Virus record (IMG/VR): IMGVR_UViG_3300034375_003113
Coordinates: 1 to 64,000 of that record
Source of the DNA: a virus
Strand: one strand, 5' to 3'
DNA: 64,000 nt
A program made the translations under genes and the position numbers. The notes beneath the pieces were generated by a model. The model searched no databases. It saw only the letters and a list, made by a program, of their open reading frames with translations, and was not told where the DNA came from. Position 1 is the first letter of the stretch; each line of letters opens with the position of its first letter. This document shows, piece after piece, positions 7,543 to 15,695 of this stretch.

Positions 7543-8100
7543 TTATGCTGAAACAGTTAATGTACCTGTTTGAGCAGCGTTTGTAATTGTAGAGTTTGTT
7601 GTTGTACCAGCATCTTTAATAGTACCACCGTTAAGTGCCACTGCATTAGATCCAATTGATAATACATCATTCTCAGCAATACCACCATCTGCAGCTGCAT
7701 AAGTTGCTCTGAATACAATTTCGTTTGATCCTGTACCAGAATTATAATCTGCTGTAAATGTAGCATCAGTACCACTACCTGTTTGGTCGTTAGTTACTGT
7801 TACTTGTGGAGTTCCTGTAATGTCAACTCTTTCGTTAAATCTTACTCTAACGTCAATGTTTCCACCAGCACCTGCACCGATTGATGTTGTTACAAATTCT
7901 ATTTCAGTAATATTTGCTGAACCCATATTTGTAGCTAATCCGCCGATTGCTACTAATACTTCTGGATCTGCATTTGGATTATCATTACCTGATAATACTG
8001 AGCCTGCTTCTCTTACCCAACCTTGAGCGGTTGCATAGACTTCTTTTTTTTCTTCGTCTGTAAGATTTTTAGGCTTTATATCGTTTCCCCATAAAGACAT
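7543..8100 (-). CDS. Virion protein with Ig-like beta-sandwich domain
   Basis: This 185-residue protein has an N-terminal segment MSLWGNDIKPKNLTDEEKKEVYATAQGWVREAG, a start typical of marine T4-like virion proteins by memory. A beta-sandwich region at about 65-180 follows (ITEIEFVTTSIGAG, IDVRVRFNERVDITGTPQVTV, NEIVFRATY), resembling Ig-like or cadherin-like repeats in surface proteins. A late promoter lies at 8140-8147 and a hairpin follows the gene, so it may form a single-gene late transcript. Likely a head decoration or fibre component. Confidence 0.7.
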   Translation of the reverse strand: MSLWGNDIKPKNLTDEEKKEVYATAQGWVREAGSVLSGNDNPNADPEVLVAIGGLATNMGSANITEIEFVTTSIGAGAGGNIDVRVRFNERVDITGTPQVTVTNDQTGSGTDATFTADYNSGTGSNEIVFRATYAAADGGIAENDVLSIGSNAVALNGGTIKDAGTTTNSTITNAAQTGTLTVSA

Positions 8101-8139
8101 ATATCTCTCCTTAAATTAGTAATTGTTATATAACAGTAC

Positions 8140-8147
8140 TATTTATA
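8140..8147 (-). promoter_or_regulatory. T4-type late promoter TATAAATA
   Basis: An exact TATAAATA on the minus strand sits in the intergenic gap, 40 nt before the start of the Ig-like virion protein gene. T4 late promoters consist of just this element, used by gp55-bearing polymerase. Such an 8-mer is not rare in AT-rich DNA, so the intergenic position is the main support. Confidence 0.6.
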
Positions 8148-8150
8148 AGA

Positions 8151-8645
8151 TTAAAAACCTAGTTTTTTAAGTTTAGATATAGTATTTGATGTGTTTGTGT
8201 GATGAATACCAGTACCACCTGCTTGTGTAAATTCTCTTATGTTTTTTTCATAGTCATCAATTAAGATAGCAGGATTACCTCTTTTGGCAAAGAGTTTCTT
8301 TTCTTTTCTTCGTACTAGATTGATTTTTGAACGATTTGACATTCCAGCATTTCTTCTTAGCCATTCAGTTTTGCCAGGAATACAGTTAGGATCAAACGAC
8401 TCTTCTACGTATGCTGATAGTATATGTGGATCAAATTTTGATAAGTAAGACCAGAGTTGTTTGCCACCAGGCATCCAAGGAAGAGTTGACCAAAAGTCTT
8501 TTTTAGATTTAATCAATCCCCATTTTTCTTTTGAAGATGGTATATTCATCCATTTGTTAATGGACATACCAGTTGTTTTTTGAGCACCTGTTTTAAAATC
8601 TGCAAGTACTCCATCCATATCGCAATATATGATAGGTTTAGTCAT
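8151..8645 (-). CDS. HAD-superfamily 5'(3')-deoxyribonucleotidase-like phosphatase
   Basis: The 164-residue protein begins MTKPIIYCDMDGVLADF, the DxDGV motif of HAD phosphatases: Asp9 is the nucleophile and Asp11 the acid/base. Later motifs include a Lys-rich region near 120 (NLVRRKEKKLFAKRGNP) and an acidic motif IDDYEKN near 134-140. Size and the WMPGG segment suit a deoxyribonucleotidase that recycles nucleotides. It could also be a 5'/3' end phosphatase, relevant beside the kinase and ligase-like genes upstream; that is inference. A sigma70-like promoter overlapping a palindrome precedes it. Confidence 0.8.
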   Translation of the reverse strand: MTKPIIYCDMDGVLADFKTGAQKTTGMSINKWMNIPSSKEKWGLIKSKKDFWSTLPWMPGGKQLWSYLSKFDPHILSAYVEESFDPNCIPGKTEWLRRNAGMSNRSKINLVRRKEKKLFAKRGNPAILIDDYEKNIREFTQAGGTGIHHTNTSNTISKLKKLGF

Positions 8646-8665
8646 AGTGTTTTCCTTATACTATT

Positions 8666-8694
8666 ATACTATCATATAATAGTGCTTTTGTCAA
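8666..8694 (-). promoter_or_regulatory. Sigma70-like promoter before the HAD phosphatase gene
   Basis: Minus strand TTGACA (8689-8694), 17 nt, TAGTAT (8666-8671); an alternative TATAAT lies at 20-nt spacing. Predicted start is about 14 nt before the gene with AAGGAAAA as the SD. The -35 lies in an 18-bp palindrome. Confidence 0.6.
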
Positions 8695-8703
8695 TTGACA
8701 AAA
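8686..8703. repeat. 18-bp perfect palindrome over the -35 element
   Basis: TTTTGTCAA followed directly by TTGACAAAA forms an exact palindrome with no spacer. It contains the -35 hexamer of the promoter at 8666-8694 and, by symmetry, a TTGACA on the other strand. It could be an operator for a dimeric regulator. Confidence 0.6.
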
Positions 8704-8711
8704 TGTCGCAA

Positions 8712-9344
8712 CTAGATAGGTTTTGCTGACGGTTCAAGGTCTATAACTGCAGCTTTTTGACCTGTATCTGTCTTACCATTGTTCCCAAGTCTAACTAGTT
8801 TAGTTTCTTGTCTTAACTTGTCAAATGGTTTCTTTTGATCTGTCTTCTTCATAGCAGCGTCTTTTTTATCTTGGTTGATTTTCTCACCATGATCGTCCTG
8901 ATTTACTGCTTCATTTTTAGGTACACAATTAGGGACACGTTTGCCACCTTTCATTTTGTAACCTTGTTGTTTATGAGAATCCCAACACGCTTCAGCAGTT
9001 AATCCACAAGGTTCAACTTCTTCACTTGTTGCTTTTGAAATTGCTTTTCTTCTTTTATGTAGATACTTATCAGATGAATCTGTATCGCCATCGTTGTCAA
9101 TGTCTTTATCTTTTCTATCATCAAACTTTTTCTTAACAGCGTCTTTGTTTACTGGATCTAATTTACTTTCAACAAGTTTACTTGCTACATCTTCTAGTGA
9201 TCCTTTTTTACTTTCAAAGTATTTCTTTTCTACTGATAATTTTACGTCTGATACTGGTTTTGAAATAGCAGCTTGTTCAGAAGCAATTGTATTAATCTTA
9301 TCCTCTAAGCTATCTTTTCTTGTATCAAAATATTTTTTGTTCAT
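8712..9344 (-). CDS. Protein with repeated KKYF motifs and a Ca-binding-like loop
   Basis: The 210-residue hydrophilic protein has internal repeats of KKYFDTRKDSLED (residues 3-15), KKYFESKKGSLED (40-52) and KKKFDDRKD. The last runs into DIDNDGDTDSSD, which resembles an EF-hand or dockerin loop. A small Cys motif follows at about 113-140 (CGLTAEACW, VPNCVPK). The C-terminus is Lys-rich and disordered. Such modules recur in marine phage proteins, often beside head or internal proteins. The start overlaps the upstream stop (TAATG). Function unknown. Confidence 0.65.
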   Translation of the reverse strand: MNKKYFDTRKDSLEDKINTIASEQAAISKPVSDVKLSVEKKYFESKKGSLEDVASKLVESKLDPVNKDAVKKKFDDRKDKDIDNDGDTDSSDKYLHKRRKAISKATSEEVEPCGLTAEACWDSHKQQGYKMKGGKRVPNCVPKNEAVNQDDHGEKINQDKKDAAMKKTDQKKPFDKLRQETKLVRLGNNGKTDTGQKAAVIDLEPSAKPI

Positions 9345-10297
9345 TACTTTTTGCTCCTTACTTTCGCTGCTAAATCTTTATCTGCTTTACCCCAAGTACC
9401 AGATGATTTAGTTACGAAACTGTTAACTCTTGCCATAGCCCATTGTTGAGGTGTAGTGCCTGGTCTATGACCACCTTTCCATGCAGCCATACCTCTATCG
9501 TAAACTTTCTTTAAGATAGAATAAGGCATACCTGTTTTTTCTGCTTTGTTTTTTACAGCAGTAATCGCTTCAATAAGAGATTTTGCTGGGTGTACTTGTT
9601 CTTTTTTCATTTTACTTCTTAACTGATCCATTTTCATTTGTATGGTCTCTATATCATTTTTAGTTATAGCCATAGGTGTTTTGTCTTTAGGTTCACCTGG
9701 ATCTAAATCTTTTAATTTAGTTTGTAATGACATTTGACGTGTTCTCAATTTCGCCATATTCTCAGCGTCTTTAGAAGCGTCCTCTACTAATTTTGAAATA
9801 TGAGGTATGTTTGCCTGTCTAATTGCCAACTGTGTAGGTATATCTAATCGTTTAATCATTGCCTTAACAGCAGGTGTAACGTCTGAAGCTTTCTTACCTT
9901 GCCAAGTCTTCTTTATATTCTGAATTTGTTGAGGTGTCATTTTACTTTGATAAAAATCACCAACATTTTCTTTCATATGATAACCTTTGCCACCACAATG
10001 GTCACAACCTTTACCTTTACATTTAGGACACTCAAACTTTTCTTCTTTTTGCATTCCTTTTATATCAGGTCCGTTATCTTTTGCCCACTTAATATTTCCC
10101 TTTAACGTATCTTGTGTAACGGATACTTCAGAATTACCTTGTGTTCTTAATTCTTTTGCTCTCTTTTCAGCAGAGTCTTTTGTTTTAAAAGGTGACGCAT
10201 ATCTTTTACCGTCTTTACCTCTCCATCTAGCAACGTAAACAGTTGTAAACTCATTTAGAGATTCGTAATCCCATCCACTTCTATATCTTGTTACCAT
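9344..10297 (-). CDS. Multidomain phage protein with CxxC zinc motif and DUF5824-like C-terminus
   Basis: I choose the ATG at 10297 (317 residues), because GGAG lies 9 nt upstream and the overlap with the upstream gene shrinks to 7 nt; an ATG at 10327 would add ten residues. An N-terminal domain (VYVARWRGKDGKRYASPFKTKDSAEKRA) is followed at about 88-102 by CPKCKGKGCDHCGGKGY, a DnaJ-like zinc motif. A helical coil region follows. The C-terminal 60 residues (MPYSILKKVYDRGMAAWKGGHRPGTTPQQWAMARVNSF) match my memory of DUF5824. Residues 12-15 contain a gp21-type L-N-E. Role unknown; probably virion-associated. Confidence 0.65.
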   Translation of the reverse strand: MVTRYRSGWDYESLNEFTTVYVARWRGKDGKRYASPFKTKDSAEKRAKELRTQGNSEVSVTQDTLKGNIKWAKDNGPDIKGMQKEEKFECPKCKGKGCDHCGGKGYHMKENVGDFYQSKMTPQQIQNIKKTWQGKKASDVTPAVKAMIKRLDIPTQLAIRQANIPHISKLVEDASKDAENMAKLRTRQMSLQTKLKDLDPGEPKDKTPMAITKNDIETIQMKMDQLRSKMKKEQVHPAKSLIEAITAVKNKAEKTGMPYSILKKVYDRGMAAWKGGHRPGTTPQQWAMARVNSFVTKSSGTWGKADKDLAAKVRSKK

Positions 10298-13080
10298 TTT
10301 TTGCAACTCCAATATCTTGCTTTCCATTTAGGTCCTGGATTATCACAGTTATGTCTTGCTCTGAAGCTTCTTCTTCTTGCAGGATTATCTCTTTTAATTT
10401 CCATATTAGGATCACCAAATGATACTTTGACTATGTTGTCGTTAGGTCCTTTTGTGTAAACATAAAACTTTTTAGAACCACCTCTAACAGGTTTGTTCAA
10501 AGTAACTTTTTTACCTTGATGTTCTGCTTCTGTAATTTGTGATGGGAAAATTCCCCACTCGTCTGCTTCTTCTTTCATAAAGTCTTTAAACGTTAACTTA
10601 AAGCCTTCAGTAGCACCTAAATCTTTTCTCATTTCTGCTTTAGATTTGTTGTACTTTCTTTGAAATTCCTCTGGATCTAATCCGCCTTCGTCCTTAGATT
10701 TAAGGTCTATTGCGATATCCTTCATTCTTCCTTCTTGCATATTTGTGTTGGTGTCAATCACTTTATTGAACATTTTATTGTATGTTTCTTCAATTTTAGA
10801 TTGCCACTCTTCCCCATATCTTTCCTTATATTTATTAATAGTTTCTTCTTTACTTGCCCATTCTTCTATATCTTTTAGCTCAACTTTTTTATTATCTGTC
10901 ATGCTTATATCCTTACTTGCGTTAACATTAATTAAATTATCACTATGTTTACTTGGACTATAAGAACCGCCTTGATACTTAGGATTGTAGTGTTTTTCGC
11001 CTGGTGTTATTGAAGATGTATATTTTGCCCAATCATGTCCTATTTCATAGGCTTCTGGTATACCATCTGTATTAAATTCATTACCTCTATGTTGAGGTTC
11101 TTTTTCTGATTTTGTCTTCAATTCTCCATACATTTGTTTGAAACGTTTTGTATGTTTACTAGGTTTTGTTTTTGCTACTTTGTCAGCAGGTGATTGTTTA
11201 TAAGCAGACTTGTCACTATCTGATTTTTTACCTTGTTTTTCTAGGTGTCTATCATGTGCCTTTTTCTCTTTGTCTGATAATCCTGCAACGTATTTTTTAG
11301 GTTGATCTGTTTCTTTATCATACGCTAATTTTCTTTTCTCTTTTAAGTTCATTGATCGTTTCTCCAACTTAATTGAATAGACAGGAGTTTCCATAATATT
11401 ATATAACCAACATTTGTGTAGGCTCATCTCCTCGTCTTCCAAGGTAACATAGTTTGTTCCTCTTCTTACAATGACACCAGTTACATTATTCTCCATATCG
11501 TCAACTATATCTCCTACATCATATAAATGCTCTGAAATATATTTGTCCCTTAATGTCATTTTATCTAACTCCTCTTTTGTTGAGGCAGTTATAAATGGTT
11601 TAAATCTAAATGCACTATCAGCGTCAAACGAAGCCGCTAACATCATTCCTTTTCTTACATTTCTAAATAAGTCTTGTGCATTTTTTGAGTTAGCAAAACC
11701 AGACGGCAGTCCTTTTTTGAAACTTGCAAAGTCTTTTGATTTTGCAGCCGCTCTCATTTTACTAGCACTCATTCCCGTAGCACCTTCAGCGTCAGGATCT
11801 CTTTCTCCTGCTGAAGCTACAGATATACTATCAAAGTCATATAGACCATGACGGCTCTTAACGCCGTTATATTTTTTTAAGATAGTATCAAATTCTCTTA
11901 CTCTATCACTACCTGCAACCATCGTTATGTTTGAGTAACCTCTTTTATGTAAATCAGTTACAATATCCAATATCATGTTTGATGGATTAAGTAGTATGTT
12001 TCTGCTATGTCTAGGAAACATTTGTTTCATTGTTGCTAACTTAACTCTAGCATTCAATGGGTTTTTAGATGTGTCTTCAGATTTACTTAAATAAATTCTG
12101 TAATCATCTGTTCTTTGTTGTGCCACTTTGTTAATAAGTTTTTCGTGTCCTATTGTAGGTGGATTAAATCGGCCAAAGGTAAATGCAATTGATCTACCCT
12201 TGGCCTCTTTTATTTTTGATAATGATTTCAGTTCGTCTGGTGATATTTTACCGTCTTCCATAATCTCTTTCAACTTTTTGAAAAATTTGAGATAATGATA
12301 CTTTTCTAACATTTTATAAATCACATTTTTGGGAAGTCGGTTCTTTACACCAAACTTTCTGATTTCGTCTGGTGACATATCTGTACTAAAAGCATCCTTT
12401 CGGTCTGCAATAGTTTTGTCACCAATATCAATTAGAGTGTTAATAGAAGATTTAATTTCGTCTAACTTTTTAGAAACTAAACTTGACAAGTTTTTTATGT
12501 CGTTACCTGTTAAGTCTTTTAGTTCCTCATAATCAATCATATCTCGTATAAGTTCACCTTTAACAACATCTATTTCAGAAACACGCTTCTGAAAATCCGT
12601 AACGTATTTTTCAGGTTCAAAGGTGCCAGGTTCTGGTTTTTTGATCCACTTGTTAGAGTCGATATCAAAAGTACCATCAGCCATGTCCCTTGCCTTATTA
12701 AATGTTACAGGATCTATGATGGAAAAGTAGTTGATAGGATGCTGTGTGCCTGGTATATTTTTACCATTTATCTGTCCTTGATATTCTCTAATCTCATCAT
12801 GTACCTTTTCTTGTTCTTCTTTTGAACCAGGTATATTAAATAAGATATTAATGTCAAGGTCTGCATCAGCTCTATATTGTTTTGTAAGTATTGAACCAAT
12901 TAAGGTATACTTAACTACTTTACCAAATTTCTCAAATGTCTTTATACCATCTAATACTAATTTTTTTACTGATGGTTTTAATACTGGATTAGGAGTATCT
13001 GCTTTATCAAATACACCTTTTGCATACGTTTGTCTTGGTATGTCAATTATAGACTCTTTTAAAAAATCTTTAAATCTCAT
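10291..13080 (-). CDS. 929-aa nucleotidyltransferase polyprotein with capsid-targeting-like N-terminus
   Basis: The protein starts MRFKDFLKES with L-K-E at 7-9. Residues 55-170 hold a Pol-beta-type nucleotidyltransferase (GSILTKQYRADADLDINIL). Residues 298-460 form a cytidylyltransferase/NMNAT-like domain: GRFNPPTIGHEKL at 303-315 carries the HxGH-type motif, and MSASKMR at 437-443 resembles the ISSTxxR signature. Residues 515-565 look like a small beta-barrel. Residues 580-655 carry a basic module ending SKHTKRFKQMYGE, and residues 850-929 end in a module with RARHNCDNPGPKWKARYWSC. Gp21-like sites I-K-E|A at 290-293 and I-T-E|A at 849-852 fall at domain edges, and TFKDFMKEE at 830-838 copies the N-terminal motif. 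NAD or nucleotide metabolism is suggested; substrate unknown. Confidence 0.75.
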   Translation of the reverse strand: MRFKDFLKESIIDIPRQTYAKGVFDKADTPNPVLKPSVKKLVLDGIKTFEKFGKVVKYTLIGSILTKQYRADADLDINILFNIPGSKEEQEKVHDEIREYQGQINGKNIPGTQHPINYFSIIDPVTFNKARDMADGTFDIDSNKWIKKPEPGTFEPEKYVTDFQKRVSEIDVVKGELIRDMIDYEELKDLTGNDIKNLSSLVSKKLDEIKSSINTLIDIGDKTIADRKDAFSTDMSPDEIRKFGVKNRLPKNVIYKMLEKYHYLKFFKKLKEIMEDGKISPDELKSLSKIKEAKGRSIAFTFGRFNPPTIGHEKLINKVAQQRTDDYRIYLSKSEDTSKNPLNARVKLATMKQMFPRHSRNILLNPSNMILDIVTDLHKRGYSNITMVAGSDRVREFDTILKKYNGVKSRHGLYDFDSISVASAGERDPDAEGATGMSASKMRAAAKSKDFASFKKGLPSGFANSKNAQDLFRNVRKGMMLAASFDADSAFRFKPFITASTKEELDKMTLRDKYISEHLYDVGDIVDDMENNVTGVIVRRGTNYVTLEDEEMSLHKCWLYNIMETPVYSIKLEKRSMNLKEKRKLAYDKETDQPKKYVAGLSDKEKKAHDRHLEKQGKKSDSDKSAYKQSPADKVAKTKPSKHTKRFKQMYGELKTKSEKEPQHRGNEFNTDGIPEAYEIGHDWAKYTSSITPGEKHYNPKYQGGSYSPSKHSDNLINVNASKDISMTDNKKVELKDIEEWASKEETINKYKERYGEEWQSKIEETYNKMFNKVIDTNTNMQEGRMKDIAIDLKSKDEGGLDPEEFQRKYNKSKAEMRKDLGATEGFKLTFKDFMKEEADEWGIFPSQITEAEHQGKKVTLNKPVRGGSKKFYVYTKGPNDNIVKVSFGDPNMEIKRDNPARRRSFRARHNCDNPGPKWKARYWSCKKW

Positions 13081-13766
13081 ATTCTTTTACGTGCCTCTAA
13101 TTCTTTTTTCATCCATTGTTTTGCAATATAATTTTGTACAGGTGTTCTCATAAATCTTCTTACCATTTTACCAACTCTATTCATTGTGAGTGTAACAAGT
13201 TCTAAATCAGACTTATTGTTATCTACAACTAAAAAATTATTTAAACCAAATAGTCTTTGAAATTTACCAATGTTATTTTGCACACCTTCCCAACTTGACT
13301 TTGTAATATATTCAGGAATAGTTCTTTCACGTCTAGCGTTTCTTGCTAACGCTACATCTAACGTTGTATTTACAAATACCATATAACAATCATAACCCAT
13401 TTGCTTTAGCATACTGTGTTGTCTGGCAATCATATCATAATCTCTTCCTGTGCTATCAACTACTAAACCAAGTCTTCCTTCTACATATTTATTTAACTGT
13501 GAGATAGCAGTTCTTTTGGCTGCATTTCGTAAAATGTTTCTAAAATATGTTTCTTCATCTGGCATACTTAAAGATAAGTTTGCTTGTTTTAAATTTCTTT
13601 CAAATGATGTATCAGAATTTACAACTTTTAATCCTGTACCTGAAAATGTACTTTGAGTAACAAATGTTTTACCTGAACCAGGACCACCAGCAAGAAAAAA
13701 TGCTTTAAATATTCCTGGGTCGTAAACACCCTCTGCTAAATGTTGTATAAAACTATTTACTTTCAT
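13077..13766 (-). CDS. P-loop kinase with capsid-targeting-like N-terminus
   Basis: The 229-residue protein begins MKVNSFIQHLAEG, with L-A-E|G at 10-13, then a P-loop domain with Walker A GGPGSGKT at 27-34. A later LVVDSTGRDYD (about 109-119) and a C-terminal Arg-rich lid (ARNARRERTIPEY) fit the zeta-toxin/polynucleotide-kinase-like branch of P-loop kinases. The expected reaction is phosphoryl transfer from ATP to a nucleotide, sugar or RNA 5' end; the substrate cannot be read from the sequence. It lies between an adenylate kinase-like gene and the nucleotidyltransferase polyprotein, overlapping both. Confidence 0.75.
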   Translation of the reverse strand: MKVNSFIQHLAEGVYDPGIFKAFFLAGGPGSGKTFVTQSTFSGTGLKVVNSDTSFERNLKQANLSLSMPDEETYFRNILRNAAKRTAISQLNKYVEGRLGLVVDSTGRDYDMIARQHSMLKQMGYDCYMVFVNTTLDVALARNARRERTIPEYITKSSWEGVQNNIGKFQRLFGLNNFLVVDNNKSDLELVTLTMNRVGKMVRRFMRTPVQNYIAKQWMKKELEARKRI

Positions 13767-14340
13767 TTTCTATTCTTCTTATAATTTCGTTAGCAGTATC
13801 TTCAGGTGTACCACCCTCTGCTTTTATTTCTAAAAATCCTGGTTTCTTTCTTAAATATTCTATTACAGGACCTGTTTCTTTTTTATATAATTCTATTCTA
13901 TTACCTATAATCTCTTTCGTATCATCTGCTCTACCTCTTGCAAGTAATCTTCTCATTACTTCTTCGGTACTTACATCTAAAAATACTGCATAGTCATAAC
14001 CTATTTCTGCTTTTTCCATATCTTCAACTTGTTGCATATATCTTGGCCATCCATCAAGTACATAACCTTTAGGACTTTCTTCAACTTTTTTACTAATTAA
14101 ATCTAATACTATTTGATTAGGAACAAACTCACCTTTTGATACTATATCTTTTGCAATCTGTCCTATTTCTGAACCTTTTTCAATTTCTTTTCTTAACATA
14201 CCGCCTGGATAGATATGTGTAATATCAAAGTGTTTAATTAAGTATTCTGTATAGGTTGATTTACCTGAACCAGGTCCACCTAACATAATAATTCTCATTC
14301 TACCTAATTGTTCAAATATAAAATCTCTAAAACTTTTCAT
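13753..14340 (-). CDS. Adenylate kinase-like enzyme with capsid-targeting-like N-terminus
   Basis: The 195-residue protein carries an extra leader, MKSFRDFIFEQ, with I-F-E|Q at 8-11, before the usual start of the fold. Walker A GGPGSGKS is at about 20-27. GYVLDGWPRY corresponds to the adenylate kinase DGFPR motif, and RADDTKEIIGNRIELYKKETGPVIEYL is the conserved Arg/Asp region. The LID is short, without zinc Cys. The family interconverts ATP, AMP and ADP; nucleotide specificity is not certain. It overlaps the next gene by 14 nt and the virion structural gene upstream by one base. Confidence 0.85.
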   Translation of the reverse strand: MKSFRDFIFEQLGRMRIIMLGGPGSGKSTYTEYLIKHFDITHIYPGGMLRKEIEKGSEIGQIAKDIVSKGEFVPNQIVLDLISKKVEESPKGYVLDGWPRYMQQVEDMEKAEIGYDYAVFLDVSTEEVMRRLLARGRADDTKEIIGNRIELYKKETGPVIEYLRKKPGFLEIKAEGGTPEDTANEIIRRIENESK

Positions 14341-15695
14341 TATCTACTAATTTCTTCCCAATCCATAGAAGCATACACATCTTGCGTATCAGTACCACTA
14401 GACATTAAAAGAGTTATAGGTTCTGCTACACCCGTAAATGTATTTCTTTCTAATTGAAATTTAAATAACGCTTCTTTAAGAATATTAGTAGCTGCACTAG
14501 ATTGATTATTAGAAGCCATAAAACCACTAGCTAATATTCTACCTGTACCTAGTGTATAAGCTGTTCCTGAAATTGAATATTCAACAGATGAATTAGTGCC
14601 AGCTGAAGTCCAACTTGTTGTAACTGTTCCTCCAGCTGCGACTTGCCAATTATAAAAAATACCATTTCCTGTTCCTAAAATAGATAAAGCAGTAAGAATA
14701 GCAGCTGCGTCTAATCTTGTTGACTTTAATCGTATAGAAACAACAGGATAAAAAGTACCAGCAGTAGTTAATTCATAAGGAGAAGTAATTACTGTACCAA
14801 CTGCTTGTTGTAAACCTCTTAATTGATAACCACCTTCACTCATAACACTAGAACAAACTTGTTTTAGTGTTGCTGTGGTGCTGTCACCCAATTCTGTCTG
14901 TTGTTTAATTTCTATTCTTAAAGGTAAAGAAGCTGTAGTAATATATGTTCCTGTTACTAAATTTGCGTGATGAAAAGCGTGAGCAACTACAAATCTACCA
15001 TTAATAACAAAACCTACTCTTACGGTTCCTATACCTAACCATTCTAAATCTATATATTGAATTTGTGCTTTTGTTAAATCTAAAGTATAGCCTGTTGTAC
15101 CTGTGCCATCTAATTTATCTACATTCCAATCTGCTTGAGCAATTTTACTTTCTACAACTGAACCTGATACTTTACTTCTTTCTACTATATAAACATCTGT
15201 ACCATCTTGTTCTAAATAGATACCATTGTCTGTTCCAAAATATCCTATTCTTTGTCTTAATCCAGTTTTAGCAGCATTAAATACAAAAGAATTTAAAATT
15301 AACAATGATTTACCAGGTTGATAAGTCATTACTTTTTTTGTTTCTCTAATAATTTCATCATTAGCATTATCGCCAACTGTTAAATCTACTAGACCCTCAT
15401 TTATTTGAAAGGTTGATGAAGCGTCACCTGTAATATCTTCATTCCATAAATCATTATCAGAAAATCTATGTGAGGAATCAAATAGTGTTAGTGGTGATGA
15501 TATTCTTTGTCTACCAAAAGCGTCTGTATTAGTTTCTGCTGAGCTTGATTGACTGATACTTGATATTGTAACAGGAAATGGATTTGTTTGTGTTACAACA
15601 TTACCGTCATTTGTTGCTATCATTGGTACTTCAAAGACCGTTTTATCGTGGCCTCTAGGTCCAAATTCTTGTGTGTCTTTTCTAAAATTTGCCAT
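14340..15695 (-). CDS. Virion structural protein
   Basis: The 451-residue protein is beta-rich with Thr/Ser/Gly throughout. It carries motifs that I associate with marine phage structural proteins: TDAFGRQRISSPLTLFDSSHRFSDN near 57-80, then QPGKSLLILNSFVFN and GYFGTDNGIYLEQDG. The C-terminus (LMSSGTDTQDVYASMDWEEI) is also conserved in style. No signal peptide or enzyme motif is visible. It lies inside a string of leader-bearing enzymes and shares their transcript, which is one reason to suspect those enzymes are virion components. Confidence 0.7.
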   Translation of the reverse strand: MANFRKDTQEFGPRGHDKTVFEVPMIATNDGNVVTQTNPFPVTISSISQSSSAETNTDAFGRQRISSPLTLFDSSHRFSDNDLWNEDITGDASSTFQINEGLVDLTVGDNANDEIIRETKKVMTYQPGKSLLILNSFVFNAAKTGLRQRIGYFGTDNGIYLEQDGTDVYIVERSKVSGSVVESKIAQADWNVDKLDGTGTTGYTLDLTKAQIQYIDLEWLGIGTVRVGFVINGRFVVAHAFHHANLVTGTYITTASLPLRIEIKQQTELGDSTTATLKQVCSSVMSEGGYQLRGLQQAVGTVITSPYELTTAGTFYPVVSIRLKSTRLDAAAILTALSILGTGNGIFYNWQVAAGGTVTTSWTSAGTNSSVEYSISGTAYTLGTGRILASGFMASNNQSSAATNILKEALFKFQLERNTFTGVAEPITLLMSSGTDTQDVYASMDWEEISR

